A stretch of 64,000 bases of DNA. It comes from Rhizophlyctis rosea (Eukaryota; Chytridiomycota; Chytridiomycetes; Rhizophlyctidales; Rhizophlyctidaceae). Numbering within the stretch: position 1 is the stretch's first letter; each line of letters starts with the position of its first letter. The translations under genes and the position numbers were made by a program. This document shows positions 1-10,372 of the stretch, piece by piece. The notes beneath the pieces were generated by a model. The model had not been told where the DNA came from and made no database searches. It was given only the letters and a program-made list of their open reading frames with translations. Where the stretch lies: assembly GCA_027596075.1 (NCBI GenBank), contig JADGJC010000095.1, forward strand, positions 62,001-126,000. The letters are read 5' to 3'.

Positions 1-105
1 CCGCCCGGGGCCTCCTCTCCTTTCCTCCTCTTCTCTCCTGGCCCCTCCCAAATGATTATAAATATTTTGGTATATATATTATGCGTACTGTACCAGCAAT
101 CACCA

Positions 106-178
106 GCCTTCTTGGCTCAGTTGGCAGAGCGTCTGCCTAGTAAGCAGAAGGTCATGAGTTCGATTCTCATAGAAGGCA
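106..178 (+). tRNA. trnT-AGT: tRNA-Thr (anticodon AGT)
   Basis: A 73-nt cloverleaf. The acceptor arms GCCTTCT and AGAAGGC pair perfectly, followed by discriminator A178. The anticodon stem TCTGC/GCAGA closes the loop CTAGTAA, so the anticodon is AGT. The T-arm reads ATGAG-TTCGATT-CTCAT. There is no intron and no encoded CCA, as expected of a eukaryotic nuclear gene. A T-rich tract follows within about 10 nt, suiting Pol III termination. Confidence 0.97.
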
Positions 179-660
179 CTTTCGAACATTTTTTGATGAT
201 GAACCGCCATACTTTTGGCTGTCCCGCGCCCAGAAGTAAGGTCATTTTTATCTCATGTTCATTATCACTCCAGCTTGTGGTTCCACGTTGTGATAATATT
301 GTTGATCTTGAGGCGTCCAACACGCAAAACTTTCTATACCCAATCGGTGGCGTGCCATCCCCTTCATTACGTGGGTGATCACCCCAAGAAAACTAAGAAT
401 TGTTCGACGAACTCAACTTTGAATCATTACAGAATCTAGTCACATTGAAACCGAAGCCAATATATGACAAGGCCAGTTCTTTAACGACTTCGTTACAAGG
501 TGCGGATACATATTTCTTGTGCATGTAGGCTGTACAGAGACGTACTGAACTTCAACACCTGATGCCAGCATCAGGTCGCCCGCCCATATATGCGAAGTCA
601 GTTTCAACTTCCGGGAGCAGGGGTAAAATTGGAACGCCGCAGCTCATATAGCATATGAGC
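179..660. other. Intergenic, no gene seen
   Basis: Between tRNA-Thr and the 3' end of the monooxygenase gene. I see no convincing coding frame or repeat; it should hold the 3' UTR of the minus-strand gene. Confidence 0.5.
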
Positions 661-1942
661 TTACAAGCATTGAGAGTAGTAAGAATTCTGCCCCCGGCAT
701 GTGGATCCAGATGCGCAACAAGTCGCTCCAGACCATCCCTGTCCACCACACTGCCCGTACTTGGCCGCACAGTTTCCGCCGCTGGAAGCAGTGGTGGTAG
801 TAGTCCGAGGAGGTTGAGTGACAACAGTAGTTGTGGTAGTACGGGGCGGTTGAGTAACATTGCTGGTGGTTGTGGTACGAGGAGGTGATTGAGTAGTCTG
901 GGTGGTGCTGGGGGGCCTGTATGATGTGCGGACACCAGTACGTTAGAACCACAGCAAACATAACACCACCCAGCCACCACCCAATGCCCGCAGCCATGAA
1001 GACAATACTAACGGGTTGGAGCTTCCACCGCCGTAGGCGAGAGCAGGACCGACGGAAGGGTACAACGATTGATCGCCATTGTAAGGGTTCCAGTAAATAC
1101 CCGGAGTGCTGGGTCCGTAAGCCCCAGGGAACTGAACAATGGATGGAAATTATTGCGTGAGTGGACGAATCAATGAGTATGACCATCTCAGCGCTGAACA
1201 CTCACCTGCGTGAGAGGAGACGGGGCAGTGGAGCCGCCACCAGTGACAGTGATGTCCGCGCAACGGACGTAAATCTGAGCACCACCGACGGTGTTGGCTT
1301 GGTGGAGAGCGATGTGCTCAATGCGAACAATCCAATTGCCCGAAGGAAGTTCAGAGGGGATGCGGAAGCTGAAGTGAAAAACATTGGCACATCGGGTTAA
1401 GCGATGATACGTTTGTAAACAGCAGCAATGTAAACAAATACAAGCCACATCCGGACATTCATAGTATTTATTGCCCGAGTGCAATTCCTCACCTCAAAGT
1501 CCTGTCGTTGGCCCGGAAGCGAGAGTCGCACCATTCGCCGTTGATCTTCTTGGAGTCCTCATATATCTTAGCCCAGTTCCTTCCGTCCTGAGAGATGTAA
1601 ACATAGCATGGCCCAATGTGCCATGCACTGGATTCGGAGTATTGGGCATTGATGGTGGAGCCGGCGGCATAGGTGCAACGAGAGGAAGCTGGGTTAGCCG
1701 AGGCGGGGTTAGCGCCGCAAGTGATTTTGGAGCTCTGTTCGAGGTAGGTATCAGTACAGAACAGGCGTCCGCTTATGATCAGCATAACGTACCGAAATGT
1801 CATTGCCCGTGACGGGGAAGTTTTCGTTATACAAGACCAAGGGACGCAAGCAGTTGCTTTGACCATTGATGTTCGTCACGTAGTAGTGGGCCTGGGCAGA
1901 GCCGAGGAGGGCCAAGACGAATGCGGCAGCAGTCTTGAACAT
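661..1942 (-). CDS. AA9-family lytic polysaccharide monooxygenase with C-terminal CBM1
   Basis: Secreted copper enzyme that oxidatively cleaves cellulose or related glucans. Five exons: 1793-1942, 1493-1734, 1206-1368, 1013-1131, 661-916 (introns 58, 124, 74 and 96 nt, all GT-AG with matching phases), giving 309 residues. Residues 1-18 ([18 protein letters not shown]) are a signal peptide, so His19 becomes the mature N-terminal histidine of the copper brace. The second brace histidine is His89 in [10 protein letters not shown]. The AA9-typical block [18 protein letters not shown] supplies the conserved Gln and axial Tyr, and [12 protein letters not shown] is the usual AA9 C-terminal signature. 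A Thr/Pro-rich linker then leads to a CBM1 with [16 protein letters not shown] and ending YYSQCL. The catalytic domain is on the short side for AA9. AA16 is the main alternative, but the C-terminal motifs favour AA9. Confidence 0.93.
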
Positions 1943-2042
1943 GGTGGAAGATGGTATTTGCGGACGAATATAATGAAACTTGGTCGGTGACAAGTGGGTT
2001 GACGAGCCCTTCCTGTGTGCGTGCCTGACCGCACACCGCTTT

Positions 2043-2049
2043 GTATATA
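2043..2049 (-). promoter_or_regulatory. TATA-like element upstream of the AA9 gene
   Basis: The minus strand reads TATATAC about 100 nt upstream of the ATG at 1942, a plausible position for a fungal core promoter. It is called on sequence and position only. Confidence 0.35.
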
Positions 2050-2960
2050 AGTTTTTTAGGAGCGCAAAACGCAATGTGCGAGTAGGCAGAGCTCGCAAAA
2101 TGCAGTGACGCGTGTATCGCGTGTTGCAGAAGTCTTAATATTACCTTCGGTCCCTCGGGTATTGCATTGTTTGCAGCCGTTTGCAACCATTGCACAGCAG
2201 CCACAGCTGCACCATGCAGCGAAACCGGAAGTGGTCGGACCCTCTCCAACGAAAACCTTCTCTAAGGAGCCAACGACCCCAACATGCGGATAATCCACAC
2301 CTGCCAAAGACGGCCAGGCTTGCCATTTGGCGCAGAAATGACGTTGAGGAAAGGAAAACCTTAAAAGCATATGAGTCAATCTTGTGCAGCACACTTAACA
2401 ATTTGAGAAGGTTGTCCAGCACATGCCGTTTCGCGTTCGCAGCCGCAACGAAGTGGGAAGTGAGATGGAGTGGTGTGTGGCACTGGCAGGTGACGTTGAG
2501 CTTTTTGCAGCAAAGTTCACTCGTTTACTTCGTTTGGAGCAATGCAAATGTTCGGAAATGCAATACTTCCACGCACGGGCTGTACCAGATGGAGCAGTAC
2601 CGGGCGATGTGCTGTATGGTATGAATCAGAAATGATTGTAATGGTGGTGATGATGAAGATGTTGATGGTGGCTGTTGACTCCCACATAAGAGGCATCGGA
2701 AGTGATCGGCGGGGGAGTACGCTTCCATATGTTTTCAATAGTGATAATGGTCGACATCCTCTCTACATCCCGGTCGAATGCTACACCGAAGTCATTTCAG
2801 CGACAGGTAGAATGGGTGACGACGATCACAAGCAGGTCTGTCGTTTCTTACACAACGAAGAGTAAGCGGCGTTGCACGATGTGCGACATGGTATCACCAA
2901 CTGTACCGAACTTACCGATAACAAGGGCGCGGGCGTGCAGCCCGCTGCGGCCCCCACCGG
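2050..2960. other. Intergenic between divergent genes
   Basis: Shared 5' region of the AA9 gene (-) and the F-box gene (+). Short open frames occur on both strands, but none shows a domain or splice pattern I trust. A CATAAAAA motif near 2964 lies about 75 nt upstream of the F-box gene start. Confidence 0.4.
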
Positions 2961-3039
2961 TCGCATAAAAATGCGACAGGCGCCTTTGTCTCCTTCTTTC
3001 CTCTTGCACTTTTCAACGCCCTCTACAGAGTCTACAAAA

Positions 3040-4298
3040 ATGTCTCCAGGCATGTCAGCCGCCCACCATGATCTATCCCGCTATTTCGTAGGCGACCACA
3101 TTCCTCTGATTTGCGACTATCTTGACATATCTACCCTTCTCGCACTTTCAAGAACGGGCACCATTTTCAAAGACAACTTTGTCCTCTGAAATCTACTCCT
3201 TCTAATTCTAATAGCAGCGCAACCAAATACGACTACTCCCCGTACCTCGCCAAACGCATCCTCCACGCCCTCCTCGCACCCTACATCCATGCCACAAGCC
3301 CTTCGTTCGAAGTGACATCCTGCCTTCCTCCAATTATACGCAATTCCAATCCCCGAGATACATTCCAAATCGTCGTCCGGACGTTCCAAACCATATCCCG
3401 CTTGATCGACAACCTATACCATACCATGCGCTCCACGAGATGCGGCGAACCCTGCCCACATGACGATCATGTGCCCATCCCAACCTGGTCCCTGGATAGA
3501 GCCAAGAAGTTTGACATTGTCAATAAGAAAAGGATGCTCCGGTACGACGAGGTCACAGAACGGAACAACCGGTACTGGGCCAAACGCTTGGAAATAGAAG
3601 AACGGATCATACAAGAAGCTTGCGAACAGAATCACCATCTGTGGGGCTCAATGCCGGCCGTCTTGGCTCTGGCCGTTCACCAACACGTAAAACAAGGCAT
3701 CACAACAAAATCCGGAAACCCACTTCCATCCAATATCGTCCTACCCCTCGATGCCATCCTCATCTTCCGTTACTTCGTACGCTTCCTGAACGACCTTGTA
3801 GATTCAGTGGAAGGCGACACTCTGGTCCTTCACTCTGAGTTCGAAGAGTTTGTCAAAAGCTGTCGATGTTGTCATGAACAAGACGAATTTGACGGAGATG
3901 ATGGAGGGTGGTGGGTCTCTGATGTCGACGACGAACGGAAACTTCTAGTCCGCTGCGGTGAGACCATGATCTCATGGAGTGATGGTTCCACGATGTTATA
4001 CCTGGATTGCACTCCTGATGGGAAGTCTAGCACGTACGGAGCGGTGTATCATTCGGGGGAATATTGGGGGAAAGAGATGGAAATGTTGGCGCCGACAATG
4101 ACGGATTTCGTTTGGGGGTTGTTGAGGGCCTTGGAGAGGGTGGAATTGGTAGGAACACGGAGTGATCGTGTGGTGTGGAAGGAGGGAGTGAATTGTGATA
4201 GAGATTTGGGATGGGTATTTGGGGCTAGGGAGCGTTTGATGCCCAAAATGGAGGAGAGTATATGGAATGGTAGAGCGGTGGGATGTAGTGATGTGTGA
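3040..4298 (+). CDS. F-box-like protein with an internal frame break, possible SUKH-type domain
   Basis: The ATG at 3040 opens a frame whose first 50 residues include HIPLICDYLDISTLLALSRT, resembling an F-box (Skp1-binding helix bundle). That frame stops at 3187-3189 just after FKDNFVL. The next frame is open with no stop from at least 3180 to 4298, beginning near LKSTPSNSNSSATKYDYSPY. No GT-AG intron in this interval joins the two in phase (the only nearby GT, at 3181, gives the wrong phase with either AG), so I infer a one-base indel, real or from sequencing. The C-terminal part, with DGSTMLYLDCTPDG and an acidic DEFDGDDGGWW stretch, faintly resembles SMI1/KNR4 (SUKH) domains, which do occur with F-boxes in FBXO3-type proteins; that is inference. 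Likely a substrate adaptor for an SCF ubiquitin ligase if functional. Confidence 0.6.
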
Positions 4299-5399
4299 TC
4301 AATCCTGTTGGAGCTGTTTGGATTTGTCTGAAGCTGTACAAACCTTCAAATGTTTCTCCGAAAAGAGTGTGAATGTTTGGATAGATTGTTTGGAGACCTA
4401 TGCGATCCACTGGATGTGGCACATGGTGCATACTTAACCATATCACCAACGTGGCAGATTCCCAACACTGCACTATTGCTAGTCGTCTAAACAAAAGCAT
4501 GAGAAGGGAGAGGATGAACAGACGATACGGAGAGTACCCTGCGGCATGATGATCTCGAGCAAGATGAATATAAATTGAGCTCTCCTCAACAATCTCATAG
4601 TGCTGTCAACAACTTTAGGCGCACCAGTCGCGACGGCTGTCATCGCCGGCCAGCCTACCACAACCAATGAACATTATGGTAGTCATTTAATAATGTTGAA
4701 ACTCTCCAGATTGTTATAAGCAAATATCATCCTTTCCCGCGTATATACATATGTTAATCTGTGTAGCACAAACGACTGTCGACGTCATAGGCTCTGTGAT
4801 TGTTCCATATGATCTCTACCTTCCATTGCACATCCTTTCGTATTGAATCAAGTCGTGCACTGCGTGACCATTGACTCGGGCATTGTACACAGACGATTCC
4901 GCAGCATTCTCATCTATATCCAGATCAGATCCCAGTCATCTCCAGGCAGTATCTCACTACTAAGGCTTGTCCGCAATGTGCGGCGGGTTTGTAAAACTTC
5001 CCTTCTCCATTTTGCAAAACATCCCGGAAAGCACTTGCCAGCCCCACAACCATCAGTGACCCAAACAATTGTAAGCTGCGATTCAATCAACAAAACAAAA
5101 CAAAAAAGTACTCTATTGAATAACCACAGTCGCCGTCATGCCGGCTGCAGGAGAGAATCACACGAACGGTGCCCTTCTTGATTCACCAAGAAAACAAACG
5201 TCGTTCCGAGCTGATTCCCCTTTGCCTCCCCTCGCTGTTACACTCTACTCTATCTACATGCCCTCCCAAACGATGAACATCTGCCAAAGTGGAGCCCGAA
5301 AAAGAGACCCCCTCCCCCAGCACCAAACTATCTATAACCCCATAAATCGAATCTACGCCCCTGGAAGCCCAGCACACGCCACTCCTCACTCACACCCCA
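4299..5399. other. Intergenic between convergent genes
   Basis: Lies between the 3' ends of the F-box gene and the first carboxylesterase. Short open frames only; no RNA gene, repeat or recognisable coding segment seen. Confidence 0.45.
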
Positions 5400-8117
5400 T
5401 CAACGCCCCTCAAAATAATACTCCAACGAATAATTCAACCACTTGCACTGCGGAACATCAACAAACCCACCAAACCTAGTCGGGTAATCCACAAACGCAA
5501 CGGGTCCCCTCTCACCCTTCACAGCCTCCCACCTCCCCGTCTCCCGCACCGCTTTCAATACGTCCGTGTACTCCCTCGCCTTAAGGTACCACCCCTCCGG
5601 ATTCGGATCTCCCTGATTCCGGATAAAAGCACCATAATACGCCATACCCAACTGAGTGGTTTTCAAATCCCCCGCATCCCTCAACGGCGAAAGCCCACCG
5701 AAAACGTTTTCTGTGTCCCCGCCGTGGATCTTGTAGTATGGCAGGTTGGGGTTTCCGTGCGGGTATCCGGGGGTGATGGGGCCCGTGATATCGACACCGT
5801 TCGGGTTATAGGATGGTGGAGCGTACCCCCTAACAGACTCATAATAATAACTCTTCGAGAACGCCCCCGACTTCGCGGCAGCATAAATCCCGGCCTGGTC
5901 AACACACCTAAACATCGTGTCCGTAACAATACGTTGAGAGACGTTGTACGAGTCTTCCACGACGTCCCCGGTAGAATAATACGGGAATAAACCCGAATCG
6001 ATGACTTTCTTGGCCCAGTCCGCGGAGATTTGTGTGTCGGCGGCCAGGCAGTCGATTTTGGTAGTGCAGGTTTTATTGTATCGGTTGAAGGAGGCGCCGT
6101 CGTTGGTCATGATGCCGAACATGACGGGGACGTGGGCGGTGTTTTTGGAGCGTTTTGTGACTTCTAGACGTGGGGTGACGACTATCGACCCGTCTTGCAC
6201 GACGTAGCGGGCTTGGCTGCTGATGTCGTTGCCCTTGTACGAGCGCAAACATTTCACTTGTTCCGCCGTGCTGGTTTGGTTGCACCCTGCAGCGATGAAA
6301 ACTCCCTTCCCGGAAACTTCATACGCCTCTTCGATGGTGTAGTAATCCGAATACGCTGTACTGTAATCGCCCGAAGACCCGAATGCTTTGCCGCCTCCCA
6401 AGTTGGACATGGCGATAGCCGCCGCGAACTTGCCGATGGCTTTTGGGGAGCCCAGAAGGACACGAACGGAAGCTGCACCGGCCGAGCCGCCGTTGATGGT
6501 GATGGCGTCGGGGTCGCCACCGAATTTGGCGATGTTTTTGATGGTCCAGTCTAGCGCGTTGATTTGGTCGCCGATGCCGTAGTTGCCTTTGAGTATGCCG
6601 GGGACCTGTGGTGCCAGTGAGTGATTTTTGTTAGGAAATTTTCTTGTAGATGAGACATCAAAGGAAAGCAGCGCTCCCCCAACCCCCAACCCCAACCTCA
6701 CGAAACAAAGAAGGAAGCCTGAGCACAACTTACAGCCATAAACCCATAAGCCCCCAACCGGTAATTGAAGTTTACAGTAACAACATCCTCACGAGACGCG
6801 AGCTCTCCACCATCAAAATCAGACCCTTTCCCACCCTCAAACCCGCCGCCGTGGATCCAGAAGTGGACGGGGCGGAGGTTAGCCTTTGAGCCAGATTTCG
6901 GAATGTAAGGGGTGTAGATGTTGAGGAAGAGGCAGTGCTCGGCGCCTGAACCGTACCTGAGGGGGGGAGTCATATGGGAGATGGGTCCAAATATTAACAA
7001 GAGACCAGGTGAAGAAGCAACAATGTAGGGGAAATGGCAAAAAACACATACTGCAAACACTGAGGCCCAGCAACCGTAGCATCATAATTCACACCCGTGG
7101 CAGTGAGGAGTTTTGAATGCGTGAAACGTTCAGTGAAATTCGCATAGGGAATGCCCAAGAACCGGAACGATTTCTGGTTCCTGAAGCCCGTGTATGTGTT
7201 TCCGGATGCTGAGACGGTGATCTTGGTTGTGGCGCTTGCTGCGGCGTTGGAAGGAGCGGATTGGGTGCAGAGGATTGGGAGCTGGGTTTTTGGGTGTGCG
7301 ATGAGCGGCGCAAATTCGAGGGGTGAGCCTTCGGATACTTTGACGATGGCGTCGCGGATGTAGTAGCTCCAGCCTGGTTTTTGGTGTGTGGTGGGTGGGT
7401 GGAATGGCATGTGTTAGGTGTTGTGTAGTCGGAGTCACGCCCTTTGTTCGCTTGACGGACATTCCTCTGAGTGACATCCTCCTTCGGGGCTGGTGGGGGG
7501 GGGGGGGGGGGGGGGGGNNNNNNNNNNNNNNNNNNNNNNNNNNNNNNNNNNNNNNNNNNNNNNNNNNNNNNNNNNNNNNNNNNNNNNNNNNNNNNNNNNN
7601 NNNNNNNNNNNNNNNNNNNNNNNNNNNNNNNNNNNNNNNNNNNNNNNNNNNCCCCCGTCTCCCTCCCCCCATCCTCTCTCCCCATCCCTCCCTCCCTCCC
7701 TCCCCTCCCTCCCTCCCCTCCGTCCCTCCACCCTTTGCAACCTAGATCCCTTGGCGAGCCACGTCGGACAAACCCACCTTTAGCATACCCCACATTCGAA
7801 GCATACGCCAACTGAGCCCTAAAATCATCTTCATGCTTCCTCATCACATCCTTCGTAACCAGCGTCTCATACAAGGCAGCACAAGCAGCCTCTGCCTTCG
7901 GATACGCCATGGAATCAAGCAAGAGGGCGCCGACATGGTTCGCGTTGTCGGTGAGGTTGAGGTTGTTTTGGAAGAGGAGGTTTATGGATGTTTGGGTGTT
8001 GGAGGGTGGTAGGAGGGCAGCAGTAGCGGTGCTCAGGAGGGTGGATAGCAGGAGGATGGCGGTGGGAGGTGCCAGGGTTTTGCGTGTTGAGTTGGAAAGG
8101 GGTAACTCGACACACAA
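5400..8117 (-). CDS. Secreted type-B carboxylesterase/lipase, 5' end unresolved
   Basis: Alpha/beta-hydrolase of the carboxylesterase type-B family. Exons: about 8117 to 7778, then 7052-7373, 6734-6956 and 5400-6605; introns of 404, 95 and 128 nt fit in phase. Exon 1 encodes a hydrophobic secretion-signal-like stretch (APPTAILLLSTLLSTATAAL). It has no in-frame ATG: the frame opens after a TAG near the ATG at about 8152, and 8117 is only a TTG. A 5' exon is therefore missing from this model. The hydrolase domain starts at FRFLGIPYANFTERF, after some 140 extra residues. HFWIHGGGFEGG is the oxyanion loop, INGGSAGAASV the nucleophile elbow (GGSAG instead of the usual GESAG), and IHGGDTENVFG carries the catalytic His. 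The acid site reads TNDGASF, with Asp where Glu is usual. Intron 1 contains the 134-base assembly gap. Confidence 0.9.
7495..7735. repeat. Poly(G) run, 134-base assembly gap and CCCT-rich tract in an intron
   Basis: A run of 23 G (7495-7517) leads directly into 134 N (7518-7651), followed by C5 and then a CCCTCCCT-rich pyrimidine tract to about 7735. All of it lies inside intron 1 (7374-7777) of the minus-strand carboxylesterase, so the gap should not cost coding sequence. Translated X-runs and Gly/Pro runs across it are artefacts. Confidence 0.9.
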
Positions 8118-10372
8118 GGAAGGGAGGAATGCACACCACTCCTACATATGAAATCGCCGGACTGGTGGAATCAGCGCCTGGTACGAATGTACCCCACCGT
8201 GATCTCCTGACCCCACGCCGTGTCTGCGATGGAAGGACGCAACGATCGGGATTCGGGCGGTTACGCGACCGTGAAGGAAGTAGGCGACCGGCTTCATGCA
8301 CGACTTTACAATGTCCGTCGCCGACTCCGACCGAGGCTCCGAGCCCAAAGCTATTAAGTCACATTAAAACAACGTTGAACATATATGGTTACATTGGTTA
8401 TGATGCTGCGCGAAAGAGGAAGGTGCCGTCGGAAGCTGTGTCACATGCAGTTGAATTGATCAACCCATCAATGGTATTACTTTCCATATGTGGCAGCAAT
8501 GGTCTGATTGTTAGTCTGTTACGCCACTCTCTTCTTGTTCCCAACTTGCACGCGACGCGTTCCATGATCCTCCTTCGGCCTCCGCAAAGAAGAGGAAAGT
8601 TGGAAATGCCACGGACGCGCCCCAAATGGGTGTAGCAAAAGACTCATAATCTGAAGAACATCACTCCTGTCAGAAGGCACACATGACAAAATCACGGCAA
8701 GGGTTATCCGGCCGCGTGCACTGACGTTTCCTCAACCTTGCGAATCACTCATGGTGCAAGTATGATGAGCAATGATGGGACCATAAGTATCAAGAGCCTA
8801 CTGAACCTTGGCCAACCGCAAACAACAAAAACCCCGTACAGTGTTCAAAAAAGAGAGGTCTGATATTCTCGACCAGACTTGGGCTTGAGGAATCCCGGGT
8901 AGGATGGTCAACATCATGCATCCAACCAGTGGGAGGGGAGTCAGCAAACCAAACCCTGTCACATCTTCAAGCACGCGGAAAGGTTCATTCTCATCTGCAC
9001 TATCTGCATTGACAGACGCTCTGCAGTTGCTCCGTGAAGAGGTTTTGTTTCTCTTGCAGCGTTGAGAAAAGGCACCGTTCGTATGTTTTTTTCACAGGCG
9101 GGCATGATGGCCGAACGTGGTTATTCAATAGAGCTTGTTTCAGTTTTGTTTTTGTTGATGAAATCGCAGTTTACAATTTTTTGGATCCCCAGCGGTTGTG
9201 GGGATGGGCAAGTCGCTTCAAGTTGTTTTGCACCCTTTTAATCCCTGAGGAGTAAGCTGAGTTGTAGTCGTTCAAATGATGTCTGATTGTGAATTGGGTG
9301 AGAGATGTGCGGATGAGGATGAATATCAGTCTGGAAACGAATGGCTTCAACCAATTTCATTTGGACCCTTTGGACGCGCACACATTCCTTTTTCCAGATC
9401 GTCGCCGCAAATTCCAGTTCGGTTGATGACTTTAGTGGTCTCACCATTGCTGCCATATTGTTTGGCCACTTGTAAGTGACATATAAACGTCGACTTATAA
9501 ACGTCCAGAAGGAACACAAAGGGTGGACCGGTGCCACAGTTCATCCAGCGCTCAACATAAAGACGATCAGTGTGCAGGCGCCACTGTACATTTCCACAAA
9601 GAGGGGAGGGGGGCTCGGCAGGGATTGGTTTGCCCCAACGTTCAATGTAATGATGGTAGCAAAACCCTGCGATCCTACCAGTTAGCGGCCTCCACCATGG
9701 GAGTGAGTACGCAACCTCATTGTCACTCTTGTTGCGATTCCTTTTCGCTGGTCGTCGGCTGAAATAGCATGCCCAGACCAAGGTTTCGATGACGACAATT
9801 GGAGTCTTCGGGGTTACTTAGCTCCAAGCAAGGGCTGAAATCATGGCAATCCAGACAGGACTCTTTCTTGGTACTCAACCGGCTGTTGCGCGATGTCATT
9901 CTTTTCGCTGTGAACAAAGATATGCTTCACGAGATTGGGCATTGTCATAGAGATGCAAAGAAGAAAAAAAACACAGCCCATCGCCCTGGAATACTACAAC
10001 CAGAGAGGTCTCGACTGATTTAGTTTTTGCGTGCGTGAGAAGATGGGTCCTTTTAAATCGCCCGAAAAGTGTATTAAAGGACGACCCCTTCACCAGATGA
10101 ATAAAGTAGATGTAGAATGGAGATGTAAGCAACCGGAAAAAGAAAGCTTGGAGACGCAAGAGAAGGAATAGGGACTCGTCATGTCATTACAGTCGTTGAC
10201 GCTTTGATGATGTGAAGTTCGCTCCAACAGACTTTTAAGCCATTCCCAACCAGTGGAAGCAAACAATCCGTATCGTTTGCCAAGAAAAGACGAAAACAAA
10301 AGCAAAATCGTTGTTTTCCATACATTCTGACAAGCACCTCTTCATCCCATCCCTACCAACGACTACCCCACA
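8118..10372. other. Gene-poor tract between the esterase and the Brr6/Brl1 gene
   Basis: No complete gene recognised. It should contain the missing first exon or promoter of the esterase near 8120-8400. A minus-strand stretch around 9240-9540 has a protein-like frame (for example NNMAAMVRPLKSSTELEF) with no start, domain or supported splice sites, and may be coding debris. Confidence 0.4.

Noticed and set aside
7386..7815. Several Gly/Pro/X-rich frames on both strands
   Set aside because: Produced by translating the poly(G) run, the gap and the CCCT tract within an intron.
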